Position numbers and translations under genes: made by a program. Below, piece by piece: positions 31,693-40,206 of a stretch of 47,430 nt of DNA. Positions within the stretch are counted from its first letter, which is position 1. Every line of letters starts with the position of its first letter. Under the pieces are notes generated by a model that saw only the letters and a program-made list of their open reading frames with translations, did not search any database and was not told the DNA's origin. The DNA is from Candidatus Magnetominusculus sp. LBB02 (GTDB lineage: Bacteria > Nitrospirota > Thermodesulfovibrionia > Thermodesulfovibrionales > Magnetobacteriaceae), in NCBI GenBank assembly GCA_022321325.1, contig JAKOEO010000005.1, forward strand, positions 38,122 through 85,551, written 5' to 3'.

Positions 31693-33630
31693 TTGCCGTT
31701 AAATATTGTTGAAAAGATTATTCAGTCGCATCTTGTCTCAGGACAGATGACAACCGGCACACCGGTAGGACTAAAGGTTGACGAGGTCTATACGCAGGAC
31801 GCAACCGGGACAATGGCCTGGCTGCAGTTTGAGGCAATCGGCATAGAGCGGGTAAAAGTTCCCGTTGCCGTGTCCTATGTTGACCATAACATGGTTCAGT
31901 CAAACTATATGAATCCAGATGACCACGCCTTTTTACAGAGCGCTGCGAGGCGTTTTGGCGCGTACTTTTCAAGGCCGGGAAACGGTATCTGCCATCAGGT
32001 AAACCTGGAGCGCTTTGCCGCACCGGGCAAAACTGCCCTGGGGACGGACAGCCACACGCCTACAAACGGCGGGGCCGGCATGTTGGCCATTGGCGTTGGC
32101 GGGCTTGACGCCGCTGTGGCAATGGGCGGGGCGCCTTTTGAGCTTAATATGCCTATGGTTACGCTGATAAAACTGTCCGGGCAGCTTCGCCGTCCCTATG
32201 TTACCGCTATGGATGTTATCCTTGAAATCCTGAGGCGTCTTACCGTAAAAGGCGGCGTAGGGCGAATATTTGAATACGGCGGCGAGGGAGTCTCATCCTT
32301 AGACGTGACAGAGCGGGCGACTATAACCAATATGGGGGCGGAGCTTGGGGCTACTACCTCAATTTTCCCAAGCGACGACAGAACGCTCAAATTCCTGAAG
32401 GCACAGGGCAGAGAGGCCGACTGGATAAAATTAAAGGCCGACGAGGGCGCCCAGTATGCAGAGACAATAAACATTGACCTCAGCGCCGTAGAGCCGATGG
32501 CCGCAAGGCCGCACAGCCCCGACAATGTGGCCAAAGTCAGCGAATTGGGCGGGATGACGGTCAGCCAGGTCTGCATTGGCGGCTGTACGAACTCCTCATA
32601 TCAGTCAATGCGCGCCGTGGCGGCTATACTCAAAGGCAGGACAGTGAACGAGCGGGTGAATCTGTTGATAAATCCCGGCTCACGCCAGGTCTATGATATG
32701 ATACTTAGAGACGGCAGCCTTGCAGCACTGGTTGCCGCCGGTGCGCGGGTGCTTGAGGCGTCATGCGGCCCATGTATTGGCATGGGCGGGGCGCCGGGAA
32801 GCGGACAGGTCTCTCTGAGGACATATAACAGGAATTTCGAAGGGCGCTCCGGCACAAAAGACGCCTCCGTGTACCTGGCAAGCCCCATCACATGCGCCGT
32901 GGCTGCCATAACGGGCGAGTTTACAGATGTCTTAACAAGCTCAATTGATATCCCAGCGCTTGAGGAAACTGATAAGTATCCCGTCTGCGACAATATGATA
33001 ATCCCACCGTCAGAAGACAAGGGGCAAATTGTAAAAGGCCCGAACATTAGGGAAGTGCCGGTGAAGCCGCCGCTTGAAGATGAGATAAACGCCGAGGCGC
33101 TGATAGTCTGCGGCGATAACATCACCACTGACGACATAATGCCGGCAGGGGCTAAGGTGCTGCCGTTTCGGTCGAATATACCTGCGATTTCAGACTTTGT
33201 CTTTTCTAACATAGACGGCGGCTTTGTAAAACGCGCCCACGAGGCCAAGCCAAAAGGAGGCGGCATTATTATTGGAGGAGAGAACTACGGGCAAGGCTCA
33301 TCAAGAGAACACGCCGCCCTTGCGCCAATGTATCTTGGGGTGCAGGCGGTTATCGTCAAGTCCTTTGCCCGCATTCACAGGTCTAATCTGATAAATTTCG
33401 GCATATTGCCCCTTACGTTTGAAGACGGCGGCATTGTAGGCAAATTAAAAGTTGGGGACAGATTGATTATAAAAGGGCTGAAAGACGCACTCACAAGCGG
33501 TCAGGCATGCACCGTTGAAAACGCCACAGCCGGTTTTAAGTTTACCTGTGTCTCCAACTTAAATGACCGCGAGCGGGAGTTAATCCTTGCCGGAGGGCTG
33601 CTGCCATATACAAAGGCAAAGACGCCATAG
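31693..33630 (+). CDS. Aconitate hydratase
   Basis: A 645-residue aconitase of the short prokaryotic type related to AcnA and homoaconitase. It isomerises citrate and isocitrate with a [4Fe-4S] cluster in the tricarboxylic acid cycle. The cluster ligands are visible: C298 in CIGGCTNSS, and C358 and C361 in SCGPCIGMGG. Other active-site elements are GTDSHTPTNGGAGM in domain 1 and NYGQGSSREHAAL with the catalytic Ser in the swivelling domain 4, joined by a linker around residue 460. Start is TTG at 31693, with GGAGG six bases before it; no ATG with a suitable site lies nearby. The gene follows pgi and is convergent with a response regulator-kinase gene (9 bases between the stops). Confidence 0.95.
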   Translation: MPLNIVEKIIQSHLVSGQMTTGTPVGLKVDEVYTQDATGTMAWLQFEAIGIERVKVPVAVSYVDHNMVQSNYMNPDDHAFLQSAARRFGAYFSRPGNGICHQVNLERFAAPGKTALGTDSHTPTNGGAGMLAIGVGGLDAAVAMGGAPFELNMPMVTLIKLSGQLRRPYVTAMDVILEILRRLTVKGGVGRIFEYGGEGVSSLDVTERATITNMGAELGATTSIFPSDDRTLKFLKAQGREADWIKLKADEGAQYAETINIDLSAVEPMAARPHSPDNVAKVSELGGMTVSQVCIGGCTNSSYQSMRAVAAILKGRTVNERVNLLINPGSRQVYDMILRDGSLAALVAAGARVLEASCGPCIGMGGAPGSGQVSLRTYNRNFEGRSGTKDASVYLASPITCAVAAITGEFTDVLTSSIDIPALEETDKYPVCDNMIIPPSEDKGQIVKGPNIREVPVKPPLEDEINAEALIVCGDNITTDDIMPAGAKVLPFRSNIPAISDFVFSNIDGGFVKRAHEAKPKGGGIIIGGENYGQGSSREHAALAPMYLGVQAVIVKSFARIHRSNLINFGILPLTFEDGGIVGKLKVGDRLIIKGLKDALTSGQACTVENATAGFKFTCVSNLNDRERELILAGGLLPYTKAKTP

Positions 33631-33638
33631 GGAGCAGG

Positions 33639-34796
33639 CTACACCTGGTTGTGGTATCTGCCGCTGACTTCTTTGAAAGTTATCGTAACGGTTGTCCCAT
33701 TACCTGAGTTTATCTCTGTGCGGCCTTTTAGTTTGCTTGCGACAAGGTCTTTGACGATTTGAAGGCCGCCGTATGTGCCTGTGGCTGATGGGCCGCCATC
33801 AGTAAAGCCGGTGCCGTTGTCGCTTACTATCAGGCTAAACTGTCCGATCTCATCTTTGTTAAATGTAATCGCAATCTTACCCTGTTGGCCGTTTGTGAAG
33901 GCGTGTCTTATTGAGTTGGACAGAAGCTCGTTTAGAATTTGGCCGCATGAGATCATCAGATTTATACCGAGTGAGTCCATATTTGAGACTACATCCAGAA
34001 CGGGCGAAAGTCTTGCTTCAAACAGAGACACAAGTTCGCCGAACAGATAATTTATGAACTCCTCAATATTTACTGATGAGAAGTCTGCACTCTGGTCGAG
34101 CTGTTCATGTATGACAGCCATTACCCTTACCCTGGAGTAACTGCTTTTAAATAAAGCCGCGCACTCTGGATTGGTTACGCTGCTAAAGCTAAGATTAAGC
34201 ATGCTTGCAATGATTTGCAGGTTGTTTCGTACCCTATGGTGAACCTCTTTCAGCAGGATGTCCTTTTCTTTGTTTTTTGCTGTGAGCTGCTTATTCGCAT
34301 TGTCAAGCTCCAGCGTCCTGGCTCTGACCTTGTCTTCCAGTTTGTCATTATATGTGGCAAGGAGCTGGTTAACCTCAATCAGTTGAGCGTTCTTTTCATC
34401 CAGTGATTTCTGAAGCCGGTATATTCCCAGATGGCTTTCCACGCGGGAGAGAACCTCTTCCTTCTGAAACGGTTTAGTGATGTAATCCACCCCGCCGTTT
34501 GTAAAGGCGTTGACCTTGTCAGAGACATTTGTTAGGGCGCTGATAAAAATAACGGGAATGCCGGCAGTAGCAGGGTCGGCCTTCAATTTGCGGCAAGTCT
34601 CAAGGCCGTCCATTCCGGGCATCATCATATCAAGTAGAATAATATCGGGGGTGGCATGGCATACAACTTCCAGCGCCTCATCGCCGGTATATGCCATCAG
34701 CACTTCAAAGCCATGGCGCATCAGAATAGTATTGAGCAGCTTTACATTAAGCGCTTGATCGTCTACTACCAGCACACAGCCCTTAGAGGAGGACAT
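33639..34796 (-). CDS. Response regulator fused to HisKA_2 histidine kinase
   Basis: A 385-residue signalling protein. Residues 1-125 are an intact receiver: DD at 12-13, phospho-acceptor D56 (IILLDMMMP), and K108 (TKPF). A coiled coil (about 130-180) leads to a HisKA_2 dimerisation domain with EVHHRVRNNLQIIASML, phospho-acceptor H187, then a HATPase domain with NELLSNSIRHAF (N box) and VSDNGTGF (G1), and a C-terminal GLQIVKDLVASKL helix. This receiver-kinase layout without a sensor domain is typical of relay components that take their input by phosphotransfer. Cytosolic. The frame extends to 34853, but ATG 34796 has GGAGGG five bases before it and puts the receiver at the N-terminus. Its input kinase and output are not evident nearby. 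Confidence 0.9.
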   Translation of the reverse strand: MSSSKGCVLVVDDQALNVKLLNTILMRHGFEVLMAYTGDEALEVVCHATPDIILLDMMMPGMDGLETCRKLKADPATAGIPVIFISALTNVSDKVNAFTNGGVDYITKPFQKEEVLSRVESHLGIYRLQKSLDEKNAQLIEVNQLLATYNDKLEDKVRARTLELDNANKQLTAKNKEKDILLKEVHHRVRNNLQIIASMLNLSFSSVTNPECAALFKSSYSRVRVMAVIHEQLDQSADFSSVNIEEFINYLFGELVSLFEARLSPVLDVVSNMDSLGINLMISCGQILNELLSNSIRHAFTNGQQGKIAITFNKDEIGQFSLIVSDNGTGFTDGGPSATGTYGGLQIVKDLVASKLKGRTEINSGNGTTVTITFKEVSGRYHNQV

Positions 34797-34898
34797 ATGC
34801 CCTCCGAGAAACAGTGGCCAACGGACGCAAGGTGCGCGCTGCGACATGTTCAATCATATATCCCGCCCTGCATTGTGCCCCAGCCTCCATCAAGCAAA

Positions 34899-34924
34899 CG
34901 GACTCCCGAGAGAGCGGGAATCCG
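34899..34924. terminator. Hairpin after the Pro-rich protein gene
   Basis: CGGACTCCCG (34899-34908) and CGGGAATCCG (34915-34924) pair around AGAGAG, with one mismatch. On the minus strand it lies 49 bases after the Pro-rich gene and is followed by TTTGCTTG, so it may be a weak terminator. It resembles a fragment of the palindromic repeat between lexA and recN. Confidence 0.45.
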
Positions 34925-34972
34925 CTGCCAAAACAATTCCAAATGCCTTACTCCGCCATGCTATTAGAGAGG

Positions 34973-35305
34973 CTACCTGTAATGCCTGTGGGGGTGGTGG
35001 CGGTGATGGCCTATTGAAACCCAGTACACGGGCGCCGGTACAGGCCAATAAAAGACATCCCATAGTGGCACAGGCGGCGGTGGCGGCGGCCAGAAAGCAA
35101 CATCCACATACGCAGGGGCTGGCGGTGGCGGCGGCCAGTGATATGTCTGCCAGTACGGCGGCGGCGGTGGCGGCGGCGCTACGAAAACTACAGGCGGCGG
35201 AACAACAACAGGCACAGGCCCACCAAATGGCGGTGGAAAGGCCTCCGTGGCTGCCGGTATTATCAGCAAGCACGCTACGGTTAACAACAACATTTTCGCT
35301 CTCAT
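34973..35305 (-). CDS. Secreted Pro/Trp/Tyr-rich protein with His-rich tail
   Basis: A 110-residue protein of unknown function. Residues 1-22 form a signal peptide: MRAKM, a hydrophobic core LLLTVACLLIIPAA and a TEA/F cleavage region. The mature part is dominated by proline runs broken by aromatic residues: FVAPPPPPPPYW, HWPPPPPAP, FWPPPPPPVP, VFYWPVPAPVYW, about four irregular repeats of roughly 18 residues. The last eleven residues are HHRHHPHRHYR. No cysteine is present in the mature part. It should be periplasmic, outer-membrane-associated or secreted, and extended rather than globular; the His tail may bind metal ions. The frame is open to 35344, but ATG 35305 has GGAGG seven bases before it. 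Its role is unknown. Confidence 0.75.
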   Translation of the reverse strand: MRAKMLLLTVACLLIIPAATEAFPPPFGGPVPVVVPPPVVFVAPPPPPPPYWQTYHWPPPPPAPAYVDVAFWPPPPPPVPLWDVFYWPVPAPVYWVSIGHHRHHPHRHYR

Positions 35306-35356
35306 TACTACACCTCCTTGTACTATCATATCCCCACTCACCATCCCAACTACACT

Positions 35357-35386
35357 AGACTAAAACTAATGCCCATCTATTGTCAA
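35357..35386 (-). promoter_or_regulatory. Promoter candidate for the Pro-rich protein gene
   Basis: On the minus strand TTGACA (35386-35381), 18 bases, TAGTCT (35362-35357). The -35 is perfect, the -10 matches three of six positions. Confidence 0.35.
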
Positions 35387-35634
35387 GCAGGAAAAATAGC
35401 ATGTTGCACCAAAATCTCACTCCGCGACAAAATAATTGTCTACACCAGTCTGACGACAAGTCAAGGCAGGTGGAGACGGGGTTTTGGCTGTGAGTAATAA
35501 TCTACTTGTATGATTGCAAATTGGTATAACTATTCCTTAAAAAAATATTCGCCTCCTCATTGCTTATGTTTCCGAATAGGTAATTTACCGGTTATTATCT
35601 AAATAATCCTATATAAAATAGATTATTCTACCGA
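35387..35634. other. Gene-free AT-rich stretch upstream of the branching-enzyme gene
   Basis: I see no gene here. The right half (from about 35570) is very AT-rich with several short dyads: for example GGTTATT at 35590-35596 can pair with AATAACC at 35661-35667. It is probably upstream regulatory DNA for the GH13 gene. Confidence 0.5.
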
Positions 35635-35673
35635 TTGTTTCAATATATTATTTAATTTAGAATAACCAATCGG
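35623..35673. promoter_or_regulatory. Interleaved dyads over the branching-enzyme promoter
   Basis: TTATTCTA (35623-35630) and TAGAATAA (35658-35665) are perfect inverted copies, and so are CCGATTG (35631-35637) and CAATCGG (35667-35673), in the order A-B-A'-B'. The best promoter, TTGTTT (35635-35640), 17 bases, TAGAAT (35658-35663), lies within them, so the B copies flank the -35 box and the start point. Operator sites or alternative RNA/DNA hairpins are both possible. Confidence 0.5.
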
Positions 35674-35721
35674 GCTATGCTTTAAACAAGCAGTTATTTC
35701 TAAGAATATAGGAGAGAAAAG

Positions 35722-37557
35722 ATGGCAAAGAAAACTGATGTAGAGGAAAAAACAAACGCTGCTGTGACTCAGCCTGGCATGGGCGCCATCCCTCACGCAA
35801 AAGGGGTAACATTTCGGGTATGGGCGCCCCACGCGGAAAAAGTTTATGTAATCGGAAGTTTTAATGATTGGAACGAAACCTCAACGCCTCTGTTGAGTGA
35901 GGATGGCGGTAAATGGTCAGTTGAAGTACCGGGCGCAAAAGTGGGCGATGAGTACAGATACATAATTCACACCCCTGCCGATTGGAATCTTGCCCCATTA
36001 TCCCGCATAGACCCTTATGCCAGAAAAGTGACGAATTCAGTGGGTAATGGCGTCATATACGACACTAAAGCATTTAGTTGGGGCAGCGATGAGTTTAAAA
36101 TAGCCTCATGGAATGAGCTTGTCATTTACGAAATGCACATCGGCACTTTTAACGTCAAAGAAAAGGGGCATTCCGGCACATTTGACAGCGCCGCCGAAAA
36201 ACTTCCGTACCTTAAAAAACTGGGTATTAATGCCATTGAAGTGATGCCGATAATGGAGTTTCCCGGCGATTTTTCGTGGGGTTACAACCCGTGCCATCCT
36301 TTTGCCGTGCAAAGTCTTTACGGTGGACCGGATGCCTTAAAGAGCTTCATTAAAGCGGCACACGAGCATGACATTGCCGTAATCGTGGATATCGTTTACA
36401 ACCACTTTGGTCCGAGCGACCTTGACCTTTGGCAGTTTGACGGCTGGAGCGAAGATGGCAAAGGCGGGATTTATTTTTACAATGACCGCCGCAGCAGCAC
36501 ACCTTGGGGTGAAACGCGTCCAGATTTTGGACGAGGCGAAGTGCGCCAGTACCTGCGCGATAATGCCGTAATGTGGTTGGAGGATTTCCATGCCGACGGC
36601 ATACGCATGGACTCCATAGTGTATATGAATAGCATTGACGGTATCAGCAATGACATTCCCAATGGCTGGAGCTTGATGCAGTGGATAAATGAGGAAATCA
36701 AAAAACTGTTTCCCGGCAAGATATGTATCGCCGAGGATATGCATAATAATGAATGGGTCACAAAAGACATTGGAGGCGGCGGTGCGGGCTTCGATGCACA
36801 ATGGGATGCCGGATTTGTGCACTTTATTCGACAGGCCGTTATTGTTCTTGACGATGCCTCACGCGACCTCAGCGCTGTCGTCAGGTCTATAGAGCATCGT
36901 TTTGCTTCAGATGCCTTTAAGCGGGTCATCTATACTGAATCGCATGACGAAATTGCCAATGGCAAGGAACGTGTACCAGAAGAGATATGGCCTGGAAAAG
37001 TAGACAGTTGGTTTTCCAAGAAACGCTCTACATTGGGTGGTGCCATTGTGTTGACCGCACCCGGTATTCCGATGATCTTTGAGGGGCAGGAGTTACTTGA
37101 GGACCGCTGGTTTCAGGATAATGTTCCGATTGACTGGTCACGTGCCAAGGACGAACGCGGCATTCTCGCAATGTACCGGGACATGATCGCCCTTAGGCGC
37201 AACATGTCAGGTGTGACACGGGGGTTGTGCGGGCAAAATCTTCATCTCTTTCATTTTGACGATGGGGCCAAACTCATCGCCTTCCACCGATGGGACAAAC
37301 AAGGCCCGACTGACAGTGTCGTTGTGGTAGTGAATATGAGAAATCAAAGCAGGGATGATTATGTCATTGGTTTTCCGCAGGCCGGCTTGTGGAAAACGCG
37401 GTTTAATAGTGACTCAAGCAGCTACGATCAGGATTTTTCCAATCATACATCTGCCGATGTAGATGCTTATGAGGGAGAAATGGACGGTCTGCCCTGCTCT
37501 GGTAAAATAAGCATCGGCCCATACACCGTGGTGATATATTCACAGGATAACAATTGA
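35722..37557 (+). CDS. GH13 alpha-glucan branching enzyme-like protein with CBM48
   Basis: A 611-residue GH13 enzyme. Residues about 25-115 form a CBM48 domain (GVTFRVWAPHAEKVYVIGSFNDW). The catalytic barrel has VDIVYNHFG, ADGIRMDS with nucleophile D297, CIAEDMH with acid E338, and YTESHDE with H408 and D409; a C-terminal beta domain ends the protein. The sequence looks like short GlgB/trehalohydrolase-type enzymes (EMHIGTF, GINAIEVMPIMEFPG, WGYNP), so it probably makes alpha-1,6 branches in glycogen, but maltooligosyltrehalose trehalohydrolase activity cannot be ruled out. No treY-like synthase is present, which favours the branching role. AGGAGAG precedes the ATG. Cytosolic. No other glycogen genes adjoin, only a small membrane protein downstream. 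Confidence 0.87.
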   Translation: MAKKTDVEEKTNAAVTQPGMGAIPHAKGVTFRVWAPHAEKVYVIGSFNDWNETSTPLLSEDGGKWSVEVPGAKVGDEYRYIIHTPADWNLAPLSRIDPYARKVTNSVGNGVIYDTKAFSWGSDEFKIASWNELVIYEMHIGTFNVKEKGHSGTFDSAAEKLPYLKKLGINAIEVMPIMEFPGDFSWGYNPCHPFAVQSLYGGPDALKSFIKAAHEHDIAVIVDIVYNHFGPSDLDLWQFDGWSEDGKGGIYFYNDRRSSTPWGETRPDFGRGEVRQYLRDNAVMWLEDFHADGIRMDSIVYMNSIDGISNDIPNGWSLMQWINEEIKKLFPGKICIAEDMHNNEWVTKDIGGGGAGFDAQWDAGFVHFIRQAVIVLDDASRDLSAVVRSIEHRFASDAFKRVIYTESHDEIANGKERVPEEIWPGKVDSWFSKKRSTLGGAIVLTAPGIPMIFEGQELLEDRWFQDNVPIDWSRAKDERGILAMYRDMIALRRNMSGVTRGLCGQNLHLFHFDDGAKLIAFHRWDKQGPTDSVVVVVNMRNQSRDDYVIGFPQAGLWKTRFNSDSSSYDQDFSNHTSADVDAYEGEMDGLPCSGKISIGPYTVVIYSQDNN

Positions 37558-37613
37558 AGCATAGTTGCTAAATAGGCTGTCGGTGTGAAAATCAACCGTG
37601 TGGAGGACTAATT

Positions 37614-37850
37614 ATGAATACGAAGGCAATAGTGATAATGTGGCTTATAGCTGTGGGGTTGGCTTTTACTATCGTACCTTTTAAAGCCTATAACGTTAAT
37701 TTATTTGGCATTGAAATATCTTCAGCTCAGAGGTATGGCTTTGTTTTTAACCTCCCGTTTGAGAATATTTCTTTTTCAATAATCTGTATCGAGGTGGTCT
37801 TGATTAGTATAGTTGCAGCTATTTTGCAATTATCCATTAACCGGAAATAA
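37614..37850 (+). CDS. Small membrane protein of unknown function
   Basis: A 78-residue protein with two hydrophobic helices, at about residues 5-24 (IVIMWLIAVGLAFTIVPF) and 52-72 (ISFSIICIEVVLISIVAAIL), joined by a loop of about 28 residues with GIEISSAQRYGF. Both ends are short and polar, which suggests a hairpin in the inner membrane. GGAGG lies eight bases before the ATG. It follows the GH13 gene by 56 bases on the same strand and may be co-transcribed. I recognise no family. Confidence 0.65.
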   Translation: MNTKAIVIMWLIAVGLAFTIVPFKAYNVNLFGIEISSAQRYGFVFNLPFENISFSIICIEVVLISIVAAILQLSINRK

Positions 37851-37858
37851 GTTGCTAT

Positions 37859-37895
37859 ACATTGGCTTCAAAATGCCAATGTGTTTGTACAAACA
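37859..37895. terminator. Tandem palindromes after the small membrane protein gene
   Basis: ACATTGGC (37859-37866) and GCCAATGT (37875-37882) form an 8-pair stem with an 8-base loop. Next to it is a 14-base perfect palindrome TGTTTGTACAAACA (37882-37895), with CTTTTT 9 bases later. They start nine bases after the stop codon and may end the GH13 transcript. Confidence 0.45.
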
Positions 37896-38000
37896 TGTGT
37901 CAACTTTTTATAGCTTACATCAAAGAGGAGAGAAGGCGAATTCTGCTGACTGGCCTTATTTGAGGAAATGATCAAAAAATGAGCAAAGGGCAAAGGATGA

Positions 38001-38495
38001 ACTGAAGATGTTTCATACGACGTGACTGCTCAATTAGGCGGCTGCACGAGTCTCGGTGGTGGAGCGGTTTCTCTGGCCGCGCTAAATATTGGCAGTGGCG
38101 TCGGGGTCTTCCCTCCCGGTTGTTATACAAGCGGCGGCGCAGTGAGTACCGGCGTAGGTACAACAGTTCACCTGCGTGGCTCCGGCGTTTTCATCTTCAG
38201 GCCAACGGGGGCGCTTAATACAGGCGCCAATTCCGCTATTTTGTCCTGGAAAATAGCTCTTGCGCCAGCCAATATTGACGATGCTGGTATTACGATGGTA
38301 GCCGGCGTAACCTTGAAAGGAAGAGCCCTTGCAACTGGGCAGACAGTCACTACAGATACGGATGCAATTACCGTTCCTAGTGGGGCCAACGATTGCTCGG
38401 CACCTACCCCTGTACCGGTAATGATGGGTTTGGGGCAGTTCATATTTGCTTTTTATTCCTCTACATGCTCCACGTCAGGCAGTATTACGGGATAG
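38001..38495 (+). pseudogene. Remnant of a DUF3494 ice-binding-type adhesin
   Basis: An open stretch of about 165 codons after a stop at 37998-38000 matches the DUF3494 beta-helix of ice-binding/adhesin proteins: PPGCYTSGGAVSTGVGTTVHLRGSG, FIFRPTGALNTGANSAI, and TMVAGVTLKGRALATGQTV. The N-terminal half of the domain and any signal peptide are missing, and between GANSAI and GITMVAG the usual segment (ANIFWxVGG...) is reduced to WKIALAPANIDDA, which suggests an internal deletion. No ribosome binding site precedes the GTG at 38022. I therefore call it a pseudogene. Intact relatives are secreted, bind ice or act in surface attachment. The 3' end overlaps the decayed glycosyltransferase on the other strand by 43 bases. 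Confidence 0.65.
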
Positions 38496-39378
38496 TCCTC
38501 ACCAAACAGTTTATTATAAGCCGATAGCCAGAAACCGCCCTCCGGCATTGGCGAAAGTGCCGAACCCTTGCAGATGATATACCGATTGCCTCTCCAGTTA
38601 ATGCTGGTACTGAAAATCGGGACAAACCAAATCAATCCTATGATTAAATCCTTAAACGGGGCAAGCAGATAGAGAAATGAACTGACGCGGGTGCCAAGTT
38701 TTGCGCCGATATATATATCATGGGAAATTTTAAGCAGACTGGCCACAGCGGCAAACACTACAGAGGCACTTGAAAATGCCGTTACCAGCATAGCAATAAA
38801 GGCCATAAACACGACATTAGTAAACAGCTCGCAGGTATTTAGCGCCCCCAATTTGCCATCTCAGCCCCCAAAGACCTGCCGCTAACGCCGCGTATAATAT
38901 TGCTTACAAGCCCAACCGAAGGGTCGTCCATATGGTGGGAAACCGCCGTCAGATAGTCCCGCTCAACGCGCACATTACTGTCGCTGATAAGAATAAGGTC
39001 ATATTTGGCATGTTTATATGCCGGTATCAGATTGTTGACCTTTGGGTTTAATCCCGCGTTGCAAGGTTCGACGATAATGGAAATATCCTTAGAGCAGTGG
39101 TATTTATCCTGTATCTTCTTTACTACTTTATATGCGGGATCGTTTTTGTCCTGAAGCGTAAAGATTACCTCATATACAGGATAGTCCAGATTGCAGAAGC
39201 TCTCAAGATTGTCATGCAGGCAATCCTCAAGGCCCTTAAGCGGTTTAAGGATTGATATGCCCGGGCGGGGCTTGTTGGTGTCGGCCTCCGGCATTGGGGC
39301 GGTAGTATATGACCTTACGGCAAGCACTTCAAGCAGATACAGGACGGCCACAAATATTATCAACACAGCGATGTACAT
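38453..39378 (-). pseudogene. Decayed HpnI/ceramide-glucosyltransferase-like GT21 gene
   Basis: The ATG at 39378 has a strong GGAGG site and opens a frame of 179 codons that stops at 38839. It reads as the N-terminal half of a GT21/HpnI-type glycosyltransferase: a membrane anchor (residues 1-20), ISILKPLKGLEDCLHDNLESF, and the DxD-like LISDSNVRVERDYL. After GVSGRSLGAEMANWG the frame ends. The C-terminal membrane half continues in another frame from about 38860 (LFTNVVFMAFIAML, PFKDLIIGLIWF, WRGNRYII). The central part with the third conserved Asp and the QxxRW motif is missing, about 80-110 residues. So both an internal deletion and a frame shift are present, and the protein cannot be active. 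Intact relatives glycosylate lipids such as hopanoids or ceramide. The PHP-domain gene upstream on the same strand is intact. Confidence 0.75.
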
Positions 39379-39387
39379 TTATACCTC

Positions 39388-40080
39388 CTAATTCCTGAAT
39401 AGCGTCATAGCGACGCCCTTGTTATGCCTGATACATTGTTTTATGGAATCTATGTCGTTGACGCAGTTTAACAGGGTTTTCCATGAGAAGAGATGCTTGG
39501 GCTTGTGAAAGTCACTGTTTGCCAGATGCGGGTATTTCTCAAGGCCGACAACATTGAATATATCGTCTCTGTTGGCAATCTCCCATGCGTCAATATAACG
39601 GGCGTATTTCTCTCTGTTCTTCCAAAGATAAAGCGTATCCCTGTCCATTGTCCTTGTCATATAGTGCGGGTGGCAGGCTACAATTAGGGCGTCCTGGCGC
39701 TTTGCCCTCAGAAATATTTCTTCATAATTCAGACATGCAGGGATAAACTCCTTGATATCGAGAATCAGTATATGAGCAGAGTCATCAATAGAATAATGGT
39801 TTTTTGTTATTTCGATGCCGGAGATAACGAGCATACCGTATTTGTCATAAGCCCTTTTGGCCTCTTCCTTTATATGGCACATATATTGGTTAAAGTTGTC
39901 CGATGTTACGGAGTACTTGAAGCGGTGGGCAAGCTTGCCGAGGGGATTGTCGCCGTTTACCACGTGGTCGGTAATTGCAATTACATCAAAGCCGGCCTGT
40001 CCGAAAATATCTACTGTTTTGCTCAATTGCACTGAGCCGTCGGAGTATGTTGTGTGAATGTGAAAGTCACACAGCAGCAT
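39388..40080 (-). CDS. PHP-domain metal-dependent phosphoesterase
   Basis: A 230-residue PHP-superfamily protein. Metal ligands are spread as usual: DFHIHTTYSDG (His-x-His), IAITDHVV, SGIEIT, CHPHYM and ANSDFHKP near the C-terminus. It resembles stand-alone PHP phosphoesterases (RNase AM/YciV-like and related) that hydrolyse small phosphoesters with two or three metal ions; no polymerase domain is attached. Cytosolic. A -10-like TATAAT (40120-40115 on the minus strand) lies upstream, with no clear -35 and no ribosome binding site. The decayed glycosyltransferase gene starts nine bases after its stop, so before decay the two were an operon and probably shared a pathway, perhaps lipid glycosylation. 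Substrate unknown. Confidence 0.82.
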   Translation of the reverse strand: MLLCDFHIHTTYSDGSVQLSKTVDIFGQAGFDVIAITDHVVNGDNPLGKLAHRFKYSVTSDNFNQYMCHIKEEAKRAYDKYGMLVISGIEITKNHYSIDDSAHILILDIKEFIPACLNYEEIFLRAKRQDALIVACHPHYMTRTMDRDTLYLWKNREKYARYIDAWEIANRDDIFNVVGLEKYPHLANSDFHKPKHLFSWKTLLNCVNDIDSIKQCIRHNKGVAMTLFRN

Positions 40081-40148
40081 GTCAATGTTGATAACTTCTT
40101 ATCATCTTATAACTATTATAGCTGGGGAATTATTACAGTTTTATGAAG

Positions 40149-40163
40149 CAACTGTTACAGTTG
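40149..40163. repeat. Short palindrome between PHP and GH1 genes
   Basis: CAACTG-TTA-CAGTTG is a perfect inverted repeat, and TTACAGTT occurs twice here (40132-40139 and 40156 onward). It may be an operator for the PHP gene or the end of the GH1 transcript. Confidence 0.35.
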
Positions 40164-40206
40164 ATGACGGCAGCATTACAATATGGTTAAATCTTCAGAG
40201 GAAGCA

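Noticed and set aside
34846-35358. 170-codon plus-strand frame opposite the Pro-rich gene
   Set aside because: It is the antisense image of the GC-rich proline repeats; the minus-strand gene has the signal peptide and ribosome binding site.
35623-35673. H-type pseudoknot riboswitch in the branching-enzyme leader
   Set aside because: The first connecting loop would be zero bases and the third only one, too short to cross 7-8-pair helices; alternative hairpins or operators are more likely.
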